Shown: positions 34,232 through 42,748, numbered from the stretch's first letter. The stretch: 64,000 nt of DNA from Acidimangrovimonas pyrenivorans (GCF_042643245.1 NZ_JBHRSK010000007.1:62001-126000), one strand, 5' to 3'. Made by a program: numbers and translations. Notes: generated by a model not told the origin, from the sequence alone.

Positions 34232-34248
34232 GTGAAACTTTGATGACA
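34232..34248 (-). promoter_or_regulatory. Pho box for the phnG operon
   Basis: On the minus strand TGTCAT and TTTCAC are spaced 11 bp, matching the PhoB consensus of two direct repeats. It is about 85-100 bp upstream of phnG, on the far side of the PhnF palindrome, so PhoB activation and PhnF repression could act on one promoter. Confidence 0.55.
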
Positions 34249-34274
34249 AGGGCATCAAGAAGGGGCGACAGGGC

Positions 34275-34988
34275 ATGGCACGAACCGCAATCTGGCAAAG
34301 CATCGCCGAGACGCTCTCGGGGGAGATCGCGGCCGGGCATTACCCGCCCGGCGCCAAGCTGCCGACCGAGGCGGCGCTGGCGGCGCGTTTCGGCGTCAAC
34401 CGCCATACCGTGCGCCACGCCCTGTCCGCGCTGGCCGAGCGCGGGCTGGTCCTTGCCCGCCGTGGCGCCGGGGTCTTCGTCACCGGCCAGGCCGTCGACT
34501 ACCCGATCGGCCGCCGGGTGCGGTTCCACCAGAACCTCGCCGCCGCCGGGCAGATGGCAGCCAAGCGCATCCTGCGGCTGGAGACCCGCCCCGCCGACGC
34601 CCGCGAGGCCGAGGCGCTGGTGCTGGAACCGGGGACGCCGGTCCATGTCTACGAGGGCGTGTCGCTGGCCGACGAGACGCCACTGGCGCTGTTCCGCTCG
34701 GTCTTCCCGGCCGCCCGCTTCCCCGACCTGCTTGCCCATCTCGAAGCCAGCCGCTCGGTCACCGAGGCGCTGACCCGCTCGGGCCTGGCCGACTACATCC
34801 GGGCCGAAACCCGGGTGACGGCGAAGCTGGCCAGCGCCACCCAGGCGCTGCAGCTGCGCATCCCCGCCGGGGCGCCGCTGCTGCGCACCGTCGGCCTCAA
34901 CACCGATCCCGAGGGCAGGCCGGTGGAATACGGCACGACCTGGTTCGCCGGCGACCGGGTGACGCTGACGGTGACGCCCGAGGGGTGA
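34275..34988 (+). CDS. phnF: PhnF, GntR/HutC-family regulator
   Basis: 237 residues. An N-terminal GntR winged helix (about 1-75: SGEIAAGHYPPGAKLPTEAALAARFGVNRHTVRHAL) is followed by a UTRA ligand-binding domain (about 95-235). Divergent from phnG with a fitting palindrome between them, it most likely represses the phn operons when phosphonate or phosphate intermediates are absent. The downstream phnM-like gene starts 144 bp later on the same strand. Confidence 0.9.
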   Translation: MARTAIWQSIAETLSGEIAAGHYPPGAKLPTEAALAARFGVNRHTVRHALSALAERGLVLARRGAGVFVTGQAVDYPIGRRVRFHQNLAAAGQMAAKRILRLETRPADAREAEALVLEPGTPVHVYEGVSLADETPLALFRSVFPAARFPDLLAHLEASRSVTEALTRSGLADYIRAETRVTAKLASATQALQLRIPAGAPLLRTVGLNTDPEGRPVEYGTTWFAGDRVTLTVTPEG

Positions 34989-35050
34989 GCGCCCGGGAAC
35001 CGGCGGCAACGGCGCCGAAACCGGCGATTTCCCTTAATCCTTTGGCTTTC

Positions 35051-35067
35051 CTTAACCTTCCTGTCAT
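35051..35067 (+). promoter_or_regulatory. Weak Pho-box-like site upstream of the second phnM-like gene
   Basis: CTGTCAT is a good half-site; the unit 11 bp upstream (CTTAACC) is degenerate. It is about 65 bp before the start at 35133. Suggestive only. Confidence 0.3.
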
Positions 35068-35132
35068 ACCGCCGATACAGATTCCGGTTATCCACAAGGG
35101 AAACCCTTCCCGAGCAGCCTCCGGATCACCAG

Positions 35133-36314
35133 ATGACCCAGCTCCTGCCCCCCTTGCGCCTGACCGGCGCGACAATCCTGCGTGACGGCGAGATGCAGCG
35201 CCGCTCGCTGGCGCTGGCCGAGGGCCGGATCACCCGCGGCCCGCTGCCCGAGATCGACCTGAGCGGCTACCTGATCCTACCCGGGATCATCGACCTGCAC
35301 GGCGATGCCTTCGAGCGCCATATCGCGCCGCGCCCCACCGCGCCCTTCGCCCTTGCCCAGGGCCTGGCCAGCGCCGACCGCGATGCGGCGGCCAACGGCG
35401 TGACGACCGCCTGGTTCGCCCAGGGCTGGAGCTGGGAGGGCGGCCACCGCGCGCCCGACTATGCCGCCAGGGTGGTCGAGGCGCTGGCCAATGCCCGGCC
35501 GCGGCTGCTGACCGACATCCGGATCCAGATCCGCTGCGAGACCCACATGGTCGATCACGGCCCGCGGCTGATCGAGCTCGCCCGCCGCCACGGCCTCGAC
35601 TACGTCGTCTTCAACGACCACCTGGGCGAGGCGCTGGAGATGCGGCGCGAGGCGCCCGAAGCCTTCGCGCTCTGGGCCCGCCGCATGGGCCGCACGCCCG
35701 AGGAACATCTCAGCGCCGTCGAGCGCGCAGCCGCCCGCAGCCGCGGCGTGCCGCGTCACCTGTGCCAGCTGGCCGAGGCCTTCGACGAGCTGGGCGTGCT
35801 CTACGGCAGCCACGACGACCCGGACGGCGAGACCCGCGAACGCTTCTCGATGATCGGCGCCCGGATCGCCGAGTTCCCGACCACCCGCAAGGCCGCCGCC
35901 GCCGCGCGGGCGATGATGAACCCGGTGATCCTGGGCGCGCCCAACGTGGTCCGCGGCCGCAGCCAGGCCGGCAATGTCGCCGCCACCGACCTGATCGCCG
36001 ACGGGCTCTGCGACGCGCTGGTCTCGGATTACTATTACCCGGCGCTGGCCCAGGCCGCCTGGGCGCTGGTCGATCGCGGCCTCGCCGCGCTGCCCCGGGC
36101 CTGGGCGATGATCTCGGAAACCCCGGCGGAGATCCTGCGCCTGCCCGACCGCGGCACGCTCGATCCCGGCCGCCGCGCCGACCTCGTCGTCGTCAATGCC
36201 GAGACGCGGGCAATCGAGGCGACCATCGCCGGCGGCCGGCTGTCCTACCTCGCCGGCGAGGCCGCGCGCCGCTTCCTCGGCCAGTCCCCGGCGCTGCAAC
36301 TGGCAGCCGAGTGA
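35133..36314 (+). CDS. PhnM-like amidohydrolase, second copy
   Basis: 393 residues. It shares the PhnM frame: LILPGIIDLHGDAFERHIAPRP, IQIRCETHMVDHGP, VLYGSHDDPDGETRERF and ILGAPNVVRGRSQAGN. Key positions differ from the other copy (LHGDAFERH here, LHTDNLERH there). Both keep the metal-binding histidines. It is encoded with phnF rather than with the C-P lyase genes. It may process a different ribosyl phosphonate triphosphate, or be a true paralogue with the same job. Confidence 0.88.
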   Translation: MTQLLPPLRLTGATILRDGEMQRRSLALAEGRITRGPLPEIDLSGYLILPGIIDLHGDAFERHIAPRPTAPFALAQGLASADRDAAANGVTTAWFAQGWSWEGGHRAPDYAARVVEALANARPRLLTDIRIQIRCETHMVDHGPRLIELARRHGLDYVVFNDHLGEALEMRREAPEAFALWARRMGRTPEEHLSAVERAAARSRGVPRHLCQLAEAFDELGVLYGSHDDPDGETRERFSMIGARIAEFPTTRKAAAAARAMMNPVILGAPNVVRGRSQAGNVAATDLIADGLCDALVSDYYYPALAQAAWALVDRGLAALPRAWAMISETPAEILRLPDRGTLDPGRRADLVVVNAETRAIEATIAGGRLSYLAGEAARRFLGQSPALQLAAE

Positions 36315-36324
36315 CGGCGCGCGA

Positions 36325-36358
36325 ATGTCAGCAAACTGTCATCCATCCGCGCTAGAGT
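36325..36358 (+). promoter_or_regulatory. Pho box with -10 element, reading away from phnM2
   Basis: ATGTCAG and CTGTCAT repeat at 11 bp, close to consensus. TAGAGT begins 11 bp after the box, the normal place for a PhoB-dependent -10. No protein gene lies downstream on this strand; the transcript would meet the hairpin at 36396. Confidence 0.5.
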
Positions 36359-36363
36359 TGCCC

Positions 36364-36428
36364 TGTTGGTATTTGACAAGTGACTTTTCAGCGTAAGGGC
36401 GGCCCTTCGGGGTCGCCCTGTTCGTTTC
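36364..36428 (+). ncRNA. Candidate phosphate-regulated small RNA
   Basis: The segment from just after the TAGAGT -10 to the end of the TTCG-loop hairpin would give a transcript of about 65 nt with no ORF. It rests on a Pho-box promoter at one end and an intrinsic-terminator-like stem at the other. I know of no matching RNA family; it could also be an unused terminator region. Confidence 0.25.
36396..36428. terminator. Strong TTCG-loop hairpin between convergent transcription units
   Basis: AGGGCGGCCC-TTCG-GGGTCGCCCT forms a 10-bp stem with one wobble pair, followed by GTTCGTTTC. It stands between phnM2 (plus strand) and the hexapeptide transferase (minus strand) and probably ends transcription from both sides. 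Confidence 0.7.
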
Positions 36429-36457
36429 AGGCCGGGGCGCATGACAGGTGGCGCGGC

Positions 36458-37081
36458 TCAGGCCGCGCCTTCGTATTTGTCGAGGAAGGCCTCGGCCGGC
36501 AGCGCCCGGAAATCCGCCAGCGCCGCCCGCAGCCGCTCATGCGGCCAGTCCCACCACGCCAACGCCATCAGCCGCTCGGCCACCCGGGCCGAAACCCGTT
36601 CGCGCAGCGGCGTGGCCGGCACGCCGGCGACGATCATGTAGGGCGCGACATCCTTGGTCACCACCGCGCCGGCGGCGACGACGGCACCATGGCCGATGGT
36701 CACTTCCGGCTTGACGATGGCGCCATGGCCGATCCAGCTGTCGTGGCCGACGGTGGTGCGCCGCGCCCGGCGGCGGGCGAAGAAATCCTCGTCGACACCG
36801 GCATCGTCCCAGTAATCGGACGAGCGGTAGAGGAAATGGTGCAGGCCGGCATTGGCCATCGGGTGGTCGGTCGGCCCGATCCGGGTCATCGCCGCGATAT
36901 TGGCGAACTTGCCGATCGTGGTGTTGGCGATGTCGGAAAAACGGTCGCAATAGCTGTAATCGCCGAATTCCGAGTTCAACACCCGGCTACCGCGCCCGAT
37001 CTCGACATAGCGGCCGAACATCACCTCGCTCAGCTCGCAATCCGGGTGCACGAAAGCTTCCTCGGCCGTCAACCGCGCCAT
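36458..37081 (-). CDS. Phosphonate-cluster hexapeptide-repeat transferase
   Basis: 207 residues of left-handed beta-helix type: repeats from about residue 15 (VEIGRGSRVLNSEFG), SWIGHGAIVKPEVTIGHGAVVAAGAVVTKDV, and the LbH acyltransferase end MIVAGVPATPLRERV. This matches the hexapeptide transferase subfamily tied to phn clusters (TIGR03308 type), probably acetylating an aminophosphonate or an intermediate. The His in the FANIAAMTRIGPTDHP region may be catalytic. Last gene of the phnCDEE run; 64 bp after phnE2 with a dispersed repeat between. Confidence 0.87.
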   Translation of the reverse strand: MARLTAEEAFVHPDCELSEVMFGRYVEIGRGSRVLNSEFGDYSYCDRFSDIANTTIGKFANIAAMTRIGPTDHPMANAGLHHFLYRSSDYWDDAGVDEDFFARRRARRTTVGHDSWIGHGAIVKPEVTIGHGAVVAAGAVVTKDVAPYMIVAGVPATPLRERVSARVAERLMALAWWDWPHERLRAALADFRALPAEAFLDKYEGAA

Positions 37082-37090
37082 CCCCTGCCC

Positions 37091-37123
37091 TTTCTTCTTT
37101 GCCCAAATACTCCCGCCGGAGGC
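37091..37123 (-). repeat. Dispersed intergenic repeat, copy 2
   Basis: TTTCTTCTTTGCCCAAATAC followed by TCCCGCCGGAGGCG is the reverse orientation of the GGAGTATTTTGGCAAAGAAGAAA core shared with 51398 and, more loosely, 49353 and 4871. Confidence 0.6.
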
Positions 37124-37145
37124 GTCCCCGGCCGCCAGCGGCGGC

Positions 37146-38495
37146 TCACTTGCCCTTGATCAGCCGCCGCCGCAACAGGCCCGAGATCCAGTCCATCACC
37201 ATCACCATGGCGAGGATCAGGATGACGTAATAGGCCACTTCCTCCCAGTCCTTCTGGGTGATGATCGCCTGGGTCAGCAACAGGCCGATGCCGCCGCCGA
37301 CGATGGCGCCGATGATGGTGGCGCTGCGGGTGTTCGACTCGAGGAAATAGAGCAGCTGGCTGGCCAGCACCGGCACCACCTGCGGGATCACCCCGAAGCG
37401 GTAGCGCTGGACCGCGTTGGCGCCGGTCGAGCGGATGCCGTCGATCTGCTTTTCCTCCACGTTCTCCAGCGCCTCCGAGAAGATCTTGCCGAAGCTGCCG
37501 GTATCGGTCAGCAGGATGGCGAGCGAGCCGGTCAGCGCCCCCGGCCCGAAGGCGCGGGACAGGATGATGGTCCAGATCAGGCCGTCGACGCCGCGCAGGA
37601 AGTCGAAGACCCGGCGCATGCCGAAGCGCAGCCCCTGGGTCGGCGTGAAGTTGCGCGCCGAGAGGAAAGCCAGCGGCAGGGCGATGATGCCGGCGCCCAT
37701 CGTGCCGAGGAAGGCCATCAGCACCGTCTCGAAGATCGCCCAGGCGACCTCGGCATGGCGCCAGACCGGGTTGCGCCAGAAATCGTGCCAGATGCCGGCC
37801 AGGTTGCCCCGCTCCGGGTCGATGCGCTGGCCGCTGAGGACGTGGGAGGCAAGGTCGGCGAAGGAATGGCCGAAATAGGGGCTGTCGAGGGTGAAGAAGA
37901 ACATCTCCCAGCCCGGGAAGTAACGCGCGACCTCGACCCGGGCGCGGGTCACGGTCAGCCGGCCCTCGGGCGCCTTGACCATCAGCCGGGTGTGCGAGGC
38001 GCTGATCCAGTCGGGGGTCGGCCCCGGCGGCAGCGTGGTCTCGATCTTGCGGCCGACGATCTTGGCGGTGACGGTGCCGTAATCGGGCACCAGGAAGGTG
38101 ATCGCCTCGGGCGTGTAGGTGACCTCGGCCCCTTTCGGCAGCTCGATCCGCGTCACCTTGCCGTCGACATGGACCCAGTCGGGCTCCTGCCCCGGCGGGT
38201 AGGTACCCTTGCGCTCGCCCTCGATCGCCACGGTCAGCTTGTCGGCGCGGTTGTCGCGCGTCACCAGCGTCTTGTAGCTGTAGCTGTCGCGCATCAGCGT
38301 CAACGCATTGTCCAGCCGCGCCCGCTGGGCCAGGCCGGGAATGTCGAAGGCGAAGAAGACGTAGACCAGGTAGAGCAACAGCAGCCCCGGCACCGCCAGC
38401 GCGATCCACCGCTTGCGGGCGAAGAGCCGGTCGGCGGTGGCCTTCAGGTCGGGCGCGGTCGCCGTGGTGGCCGTCGCGGCGTCAGTCATGGCCAT
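37146..38495 (-). CDS. phnE: PhnE, phosphonate ABC permease (long form)
   Basis: 449 residues. One N-terminal membrane segment (WIALAVPGLLLLYLVYVFFAF) and a periplasmic insert of about 190 residues precede the permease core. The EAA-type loop is SFGKIFSEALENVEEKQIDGIRSTGAN. The permease half resembles the neighbouring phnE. The long insert is known in one of the two PhnE proteins of alphaproteobacterial phn systems. Its start overlaps the upstream phnE stop by 14 bp (8 bp if the Met two codons on is used). Confidence 0.9.
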   Translation of the reverse strand: MAMTDAATATTATAPDLKATADRLFARKRWIALAVPGLLLLYLVYVFFAFDIPGLAQRARLDNALTLMRDSYSYKTLVTRDNRADKLTVAIEGERKGTYPPGQEPDWVHVDGKVTRIELPKGAEVTYTPEAITFLVPDYGTVTAKIVGRKIETTLPPGPTPDWISASHTRLMVKAPEGRLTVTRARVEVARYFPGWEMFFFTLDSPYFGHSFADLASHVLSGQRIDPERGNLAGIWHDFWRNPVWRHAEVAWAIFETVLMAFLGTMGAGIIALPLAFLSARNFTPTQGLRFGMRRVFDFLRGVDGLIWTIILSRAFGPGALTGSLAILLTDTGSFGKIFSEALENVEEKQIDGIRSTGANAVQRYRFGVIPQVVPVLASQLLYFLESNTRSATIIGAIVGGGIGLLLTQAIITQKDWEEVAYYVILILAMVMVMDWISGLLRRRLIKGK

Positions 38496-39366
38496 GTCCG
38501 GCCCCCTTGGTCAGGTAGTGGCGCAGCGCCGAGGAGAGCTGGTCGACCACGACGATGGTCAGGAACAGCAGCAGGAAGATCGCGGCGGCGTTGTCGTATT
38601 TGCCCTGGCCCCAGCTGATCGCGTTCTTGAGCTCGTAGCCGATGCCGCCGGCACCGACGAAGCCCAGGATCGCCGAGGCGCGGATGTTGATCTCGAGCCG
38701 CAGCAGCGCGTAGCTGAGGTAGTTCGGCGCCACCTGCGGCACCACGCCGAGCCAGATGCGCTGGCCCCAGTTGGCCCCGACCGAGGTCAGGCCCTCGACC
38801 GGCTTCAGGTCGGCGTTCTCGTTGACCTCGGAGAACAGCTTGCCCAGCGATCCGACCGTGTGCAGGGCGATGGCGATCATCGCCGGCACCGGGCCGCCGC
38901 CGAGGACGTAGATCAGCACCAGCGCCACCACGATCTCGGGGATGGCGCGGCAGAAATCCATGATCCGGCGGAAGACCGGGATCGCGCGTGGCCACAGCGC
39001 CATGCCGCGGGTCGCCAGCACCGACATCAGCGCGCCGCCGAGCAGCCCGACCAGAGTCGAGACCGCGGCGATATTCACGGTTTCGATCAGAGCCGGGAAA
39101 TATTCGACGAAATGGCCGGGCATCTGGCCAAGCTTCTCGCCCGCCTCGGCCAGGATCTCGGCCGGGAAGTCGAAGACATGGGTGAAGCCGCCCGCGAAGC
39201 TGCCGGCATTGCGCGCGTCCGCCAGCCGGAACCCGGCGGCCATCATCGCCACGAACAGGATCAGCAGCACCCCGCCATAGATGCGCTTCATCCGCATCTC
39301 GGCCAGGTAGGCGCTTCGGATCGTCTCGATCCCGGATTGCGGCGCTTGCGCCGTCGTTTCTGTCAT
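38482..39366 (-). CDS. phnE: PhnE, phosphonate ABC permease (short form)
   Basis: 294 residues. N-terminal segment YGGVLLILFVAMMAAGFRL, then about five more membrane segments. The loop LGKLFSEVNENADLKPVEGLTSVGAN corresponds to the ATPase-contact EAA loop. With the longer PhnE it should form a heterodimeric channel served by PhnC and PhnD. Confidence 0.92.
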   Translation of the reverse strand: MTETTAQAPQSGIETIRSAYLAEMRMKRIYGGVLLILFVAMMAAGFRLADARNAGSFAGGFTHVFDFPAEILAEAGEKLGQMPGHFVEYFPALIETVNIAAVSTLVGLLGGALMSVLATRGMALWPRAIPVFRRIMDFCRAIPEIVVALVLIYVLGGGPVPAMIAIALHTVGSLGKLFSEVNENADLKPVEGLTSVGANWGQRIWLGVVPQVAPNYLSYALLRLEINIRASAILGFVGAGGIGYELKNAISWGQGKYDNAAAIFLLLFLTIVVVDQLSSALRHYLTKGAGHGHD

Positions 39367-39390
39367 GCCCGTCCCCGGTAGAAAGCAGAA

Positions 39391-39416
39391 GCGGGACAGG
39401 CTCTTGCCCGTCCCGC
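39391..39416 (-). other. Stem-loop between phnD and phnE
   Basis: GCGGGAC and GTCCCGC form a 7-bp stem, extendable to 9-10 bp across one mismatch, in the only sizeable gap of the operon. Such stems after binding-protein genes commonly stabilise the upstream message or attenuate transcription, giving more PhnD than permease. There is no U-tract, so it is not a clear terminator. Confidence 0.5.
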
Positions 39417-39433
39417 CCCGGTCTTCGGTCAGA

Positions 39434-40333
39434 TCATTCCGACTTCATTTTGCGAAGTTCGATGATCGTGTCGTAGTAGTCCTTGGTGATCGGCGCGAAG
39501 CCCGCGGTCTCGCCGGCGGCGATGTTGTACAGGCAGTCCTTGTCGGTGTCCTTCATGTCCACCAGCAGCTTGATCATCTTGTCCTTGACGTCCTGCGGCA
39601 GCTTGGTGCTCAGCACCAGCGGGCCTTCCGGGATCGGCTTCGACTTCCAGATCTGGACCAGGTCGTTCATGTCGATCAGGCCGGCATCGACCGCCTTGCG
39701 CAGCGCGCCGTTGTTGTAGCCGTCTTCCCAGGCGCCCTGGCCGTCGGCCCAGGTCACGCCGGCGTCGATGTCGCCGTTGTTGACCGCGACGATGGTCTGC
39801 TCATGGCCGCCAGTGAACTTGACCGAGCCGAAATACTTGTCCATCGGCATGCCGATCGCCTTCGGGATCTCGACCGACGGGATCAGGTAGCCCGAGGTCG
39901 AGTTCGGGTCGCCGAAGCCGAAGCGCTTGCCCTTGGCGTCGGCCAGGCTCTTGATGCCGCTGTCCTTGCGGGCGAAGCCGACCGAGTAATAGACGAACGA
40001 GCCGTCCGGGTGGGTGACGACCAGCACCGGGTCGACCGCTTTCGGATCGGTGATGTAGATCTTGGCATAACCCGAGGCGCCGAGCCAGGCCATGTCGAGC
40101 GTACCGCCCAGCAGGCCCTGCAGAACGCCGTCGTAATCGGCCGGGGCGAACAGCTTGGTCGGCACGCCGAGCAGCTTCTCGGTCTTGGCGCGCAGGCATT
40201 CGTTCGAGTTCAGCCGGTCCTGGGCGTTCTCGCCGCCCAGCAGGCCGATGCGGAATTCCTTGATGCCCTCGGCATGGGCCGTGGTGCCCACCAGAGCAGT
40301 GGTCATCAGGGCGGCAGCAAGCAGTTTCTTCAT
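39434..40333 (-). CDS. phnD: PhnD, phosphonate-binding periplasmic protein
   Basis: 299 residues with a Sec signal (MKKLLAAALMTTALVGTTAHA). The mature part starts EGIKEFRIGLLGGENAQDRL and contains WLGASGYAKIY, FGFGDPNSTSGYLIP and the PhnD ligand-pocket region TGGHEQTIVAVNNGDIDAGV. It delivers phosphonate to PhnC-PhnE. 54 bp after phnC. Confidence 0.95.
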   Translation of the reverse strand: MKKLLAAALMTTALVGTTAHAEGIKEFRIGLLGGENAQDRLNSNECLRAKTEKLLGVPTKLFAPADYDGVLQGLLGGTLDMAWLGASGYAKIYITDPKAVDPVLVVTHPDGSFVYYSVGFARKDSGIKSLADAKGKRFGFGDPNSTSGYLIPSVEIPKAIGMPMDKYFGSVKFTGGHEQTIVAVNNGDIDAGVTWADGQGAWEDGYNNGALRKAVDAGLIDMNDLVQIWKSKPIPEGPLVLSTKLPQDVKDKMIKLLVDMKDTDKDCLYNIAAGETAGFAPITKDYYDTIIELRKMKSE

Positions 40334-40387
40334 TGTCGTCCGTCTCCGTTCGGGGTTAGCCGGGGCGGCCTGCCCCGGGTCTCGGGG

Positions 40388-41221
40388 TCAGTCGCCCATC
40401 AAGGCGCTGGCATAGGCGGCGTCGGCATCGGCGCCGGTCTCGAGCGCCTCGATCGAGGTCGAGGTCGCGCTTTCGGAAAAGCCGGCATCGGCGCCGTAGA
40501 TGTCGCGCGCGGCGCCGGTGGTCAGCTGCTCGGGCGTGCCGTCGAAGACGATGCGGCCGTCGCGCATGCCGATGACGCGGTCGCAATAGCGCCGCGCGGT
40601 GTCGAGCGTGTGCAGGTTGGCGATGACGGTGCGGCCGTCCTCTTCGTGGATCCGGCGCAGCGCGTCCATCACGATCTGGGCGTTCATCGGGTCGAGGCTG
40701 GCGATCGGCTCGTCGGCCAGGATCACATGCGGGTCCTGCATCAGCGCCCGGGCGATGGCGACGCGCTGCTGCTGGCCGCCCGACAGCGCCTCGGCCCGTT
40801 TCGGCGCCTGCTCGGCGATGCCGAGCCGGTCGAGGATGTCGATGGCGCGGTGGACGTCGCTGCGCGGGAACAGGTTGAACAGGGTGGCGAGGGTGGAGTG
40901 GCGGTTGAGCGTGCCGTGCAGCACGTTCGAGACCACGTCGAGCCGCGGCACCAGGTTGAACTGCTGGAAGATCATCGCGCATTGGCTCTGCCAGGCGCGC
41001 TTTTCCGCCCCCTTCAGCGCCAGCACGTCGCGGCCGTCGAAGACCAGCCGGCCGGCGCTGGCATCGGTCATGCGGTTCATCATCCGCAGGAAGGTCGACT
41101 TGCCGGCGCCCGAACGGCCGATGATGCCGATCATCGCCGGGCGCTCGACGGCGAATGTCGCCTTGTCGACCGCGACGTTACGGCCGAAAATCTTGGTCAC
41201 GCCTTCGACGCTCAGCAGCAT
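40388..41221 (-). CDS. phnC: PhnC, phosphonate ABC transporter ATPase
   Basis: 277 residues from ATG 41221, which has GGAAGGAG upstream; the frame is open far upstream but without PhnC similarity. Walker A IIGRSGAGKSTFLRMMNR, Q-loop IFQQFNLVPRLDV, signature LSGGQQQRVAIARALMQDP, Walker B VILADEPIASLDP and switch His in NLHTLDTA are all present. First gene of phnC-D-E-E-hexapeptide transferase, behind a repeated Pho box. Confidence 0.95.
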   Translation of the reverse strand: MLLSVEGVTKIFGRNVAVDKATFAVERPAMIGIIGRSGAGKSTFLRMMNRMTDASAGRLVFDGRDVLALKGAEKRAWQSQCAMIFQQFNLVPRLDVVSNVLHGTLNRHSTLATLFNLFPRSDVHRAIDILDRLGIAEQAPKRAEALSGGQQQRVAIARALMQDPHVILADEPIASLDPMNAQIVMDALRRIHEEDGRTVIANLHTLDTARRYCDRVIGMRDGRIVFDGTPEQLTTGAARDIYGADAGFSESATSTSIEALETGADADAAYASALMGD

Positions 41222-41274
41222 GGGGGCTCCTTCCAACTTCGCCGGCAGTGCTAGCGGCGGCCGACGACGGCCAG

Positions 41275-41302
41275 ATAACGAAGCGATGACGCACCGGTAA
41301 CG
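41275..41302 (-). promoter_or_regulatory. Triple Pho half-site array upstream of phnC
   Basis: On the minus strand CGTTAC, CGTCAT and CGTTAT begin exactly 11 bp apart, each followed by five non-conserved bases. Two weaker units (CTTCAA, GTTCAC) continue the same 11-bp register upstream. This matches tandem PhoB binding and lies 54-81 bp before the phnC start. Confidence 0.6.
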
Positions 41303-41449
41303 GACCCTTGAAGCTTTCGTGAACGCGCACGCTGCTCCCCCCCCTGCCCCCCGCGCCCGGCCCGAACCCGGTCTGAACCCGGCCCGCGCTTGACCGGGGC
41401 GCGGCGATGCCCGACGCTGGCGGCATATGTCACCAGCGGGAAGAGAGCG

Positions 41450-42631
41450 GTGAGCAGCACAGGCAAGACCTCGCCCCACGGCAAGCGGCACCGCCGTCGG
41501 CCCTCGCGGGCCCCGGCTGGGGCACCGCCGGGGCGCATCGTCCCGCAGCCCGGGGCCGCCCCTACCCGGCTGCGCCTGACCCGCTTCACGCCCGACATGC
41601 TCAGCCATGCCGTGGATCTGGACGCCGGGCTGGCAAAGGGCCTGCCGGGCGGGCTGTGGATCGACATCGCCGGCCTCGCCGATCACACCCGGATCGAGGC
41701 ACTGTGCAGCCGGCTGGGCCTGCACCCGCTCAGCGTCGCCGACATCTTCAACACCGGCCAGCGCCCCAAGACCGAGGTCTACGACGGCTATGTCCACGTC
41801 GTGCTGCGTCAGCCCCATGCGGTGGCGCCCTACGAGGACGAGCAGCTGACCCTGATCCTGGGCGAGGGATTCGTGCTGACGGTGCAGGAGACGCCGGATG
41901 ACTGCTTCGACCCGGTGCGCCAGCGGCTCGAGGCCGGCGGGCCGCGGATCCGGGATTCGGCGGGCTACCTGGCCTATGCGCTGATCGACGCGCTGATCGA
42001 CAGCTACTACCCGCTGCTCGAGAGCTACGGCGAGCACACCGAGGACCTCGAGGACCGGATCCTGATGGCGCCGGCCGACGGAACGGTGGGCGAGATCCAC
42101 CGACTGCGCCGCGAGTTGCTGGCGCTGCGCCACACGCTCTGGCCCCAGCGCGAGGCGGTCGGCGCCCTGCTGCGCCACGACGTCCCCTTCGTCACCGACG
42201 CGGTGCGCACCTACCTGCGCGACTGCGCCGACCATTCGTTTCAGCTCATGGACATGCTGGAAGTCTATCGCGAGGTGGCGCAGGGGCTGGTCGACCTGCA
42301 TCTCTCCAGCCTGTCGAACCGGATGAACGAGGTCATGAAGGTGCTGACCGTGATCGCCACGATCTTCATCCCGATGACCTTCATCGCCGGGCTCTACGGC
42401 ATGAATTTCGACCGCGCCTCGCCCTTCAACATGCCGGAACTCGGCTGGCGCTACGGCTATTTCTTCGCCCTTGGGCTGATGGGGCTGTCGGCGGCGGCGA
42501 TGCTGGCGCTGTTCTATCGCCACGGCTGGATCGGCGGGCGCAAGGGGGCGCAGCCTCCCGCCCCCGGGACCGCCCGCCCCCCCGGGGAGGACAAGGCGCC
42601 CCCGGCCGGCGGCAGGCCCGGCGCGAAATGA
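41450..42631 (+). CDS. CorA-family divalent metal transporter
   Basis: 393 residues from GTG 41450 (AAGAGAG upstream); an in-frame ATG at 41390 overlaps the phnC promoter region and is less likely. A large cytoplasmic alpha/beta domain ends in a long helix, then two C-terminal membrane segments with the pore signature YGMNF between VIATIFIPMTFIAG and YGYFFALGLMGLS. The GMN motif marks Mg2+ (CorA) or Zn2+ (ZntB-like) transport; the ion cannot be decided here. The tail is Pro/Gly-rich. Confidence 0.88.
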   Translation: MSSTGKTSPHGKRHRRRPSRAPAGAPPGRIVPQPGAAPTRLRLTRFTPDMLSHAVDLDAGLAKGLPGGLWIDIAGLADHTRIEALCSRLGLHPLSVADIFNTGQRPKTEVYDGYVHVVLRQPHAVAPYEDEQLTLILGEGFVLTVQETPDDCFDPVRQRLEAGGPRIRDSAGYLAYALIDALIDSYYPLLESYGEHTEDLEDRILMAPADGTVGEIHRLRRELLALRHTLWPQREAVGALLRHDVPFVTDAVRTYLRDCADHSFQLMDMLEVYREVAQGLVDLHLSSLSNRMNEVMKVLTVIATIFIPMTFIAGLYGMNFDRASPFNMPELGWRYGYFFALGLMGLSAAAMLALFYRHGWIGGRKGAQPPAPGTARPPGEDKAPPAGGRPGAK

Positions 42632-42748
42632 GTTGATTGCAGATTTGTAACCTTGACGACAGAGAGCTGCGAAACCGCTGCGGCATCTGTTCGGCCATAA
42701 GGCCGGGGCACCGAGCTTCCCCGACCGGCCCAGAACAGGAGTTCAGCA

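Noticed and set aside
35088..35096. Perfect DnaA box TTATCCACA upstream of the second phnM-like gene
   Set aside because: A single box with no cluster, AT-rich region or replication genes nearby; probably chance or a minor regulatory site, not an origin.
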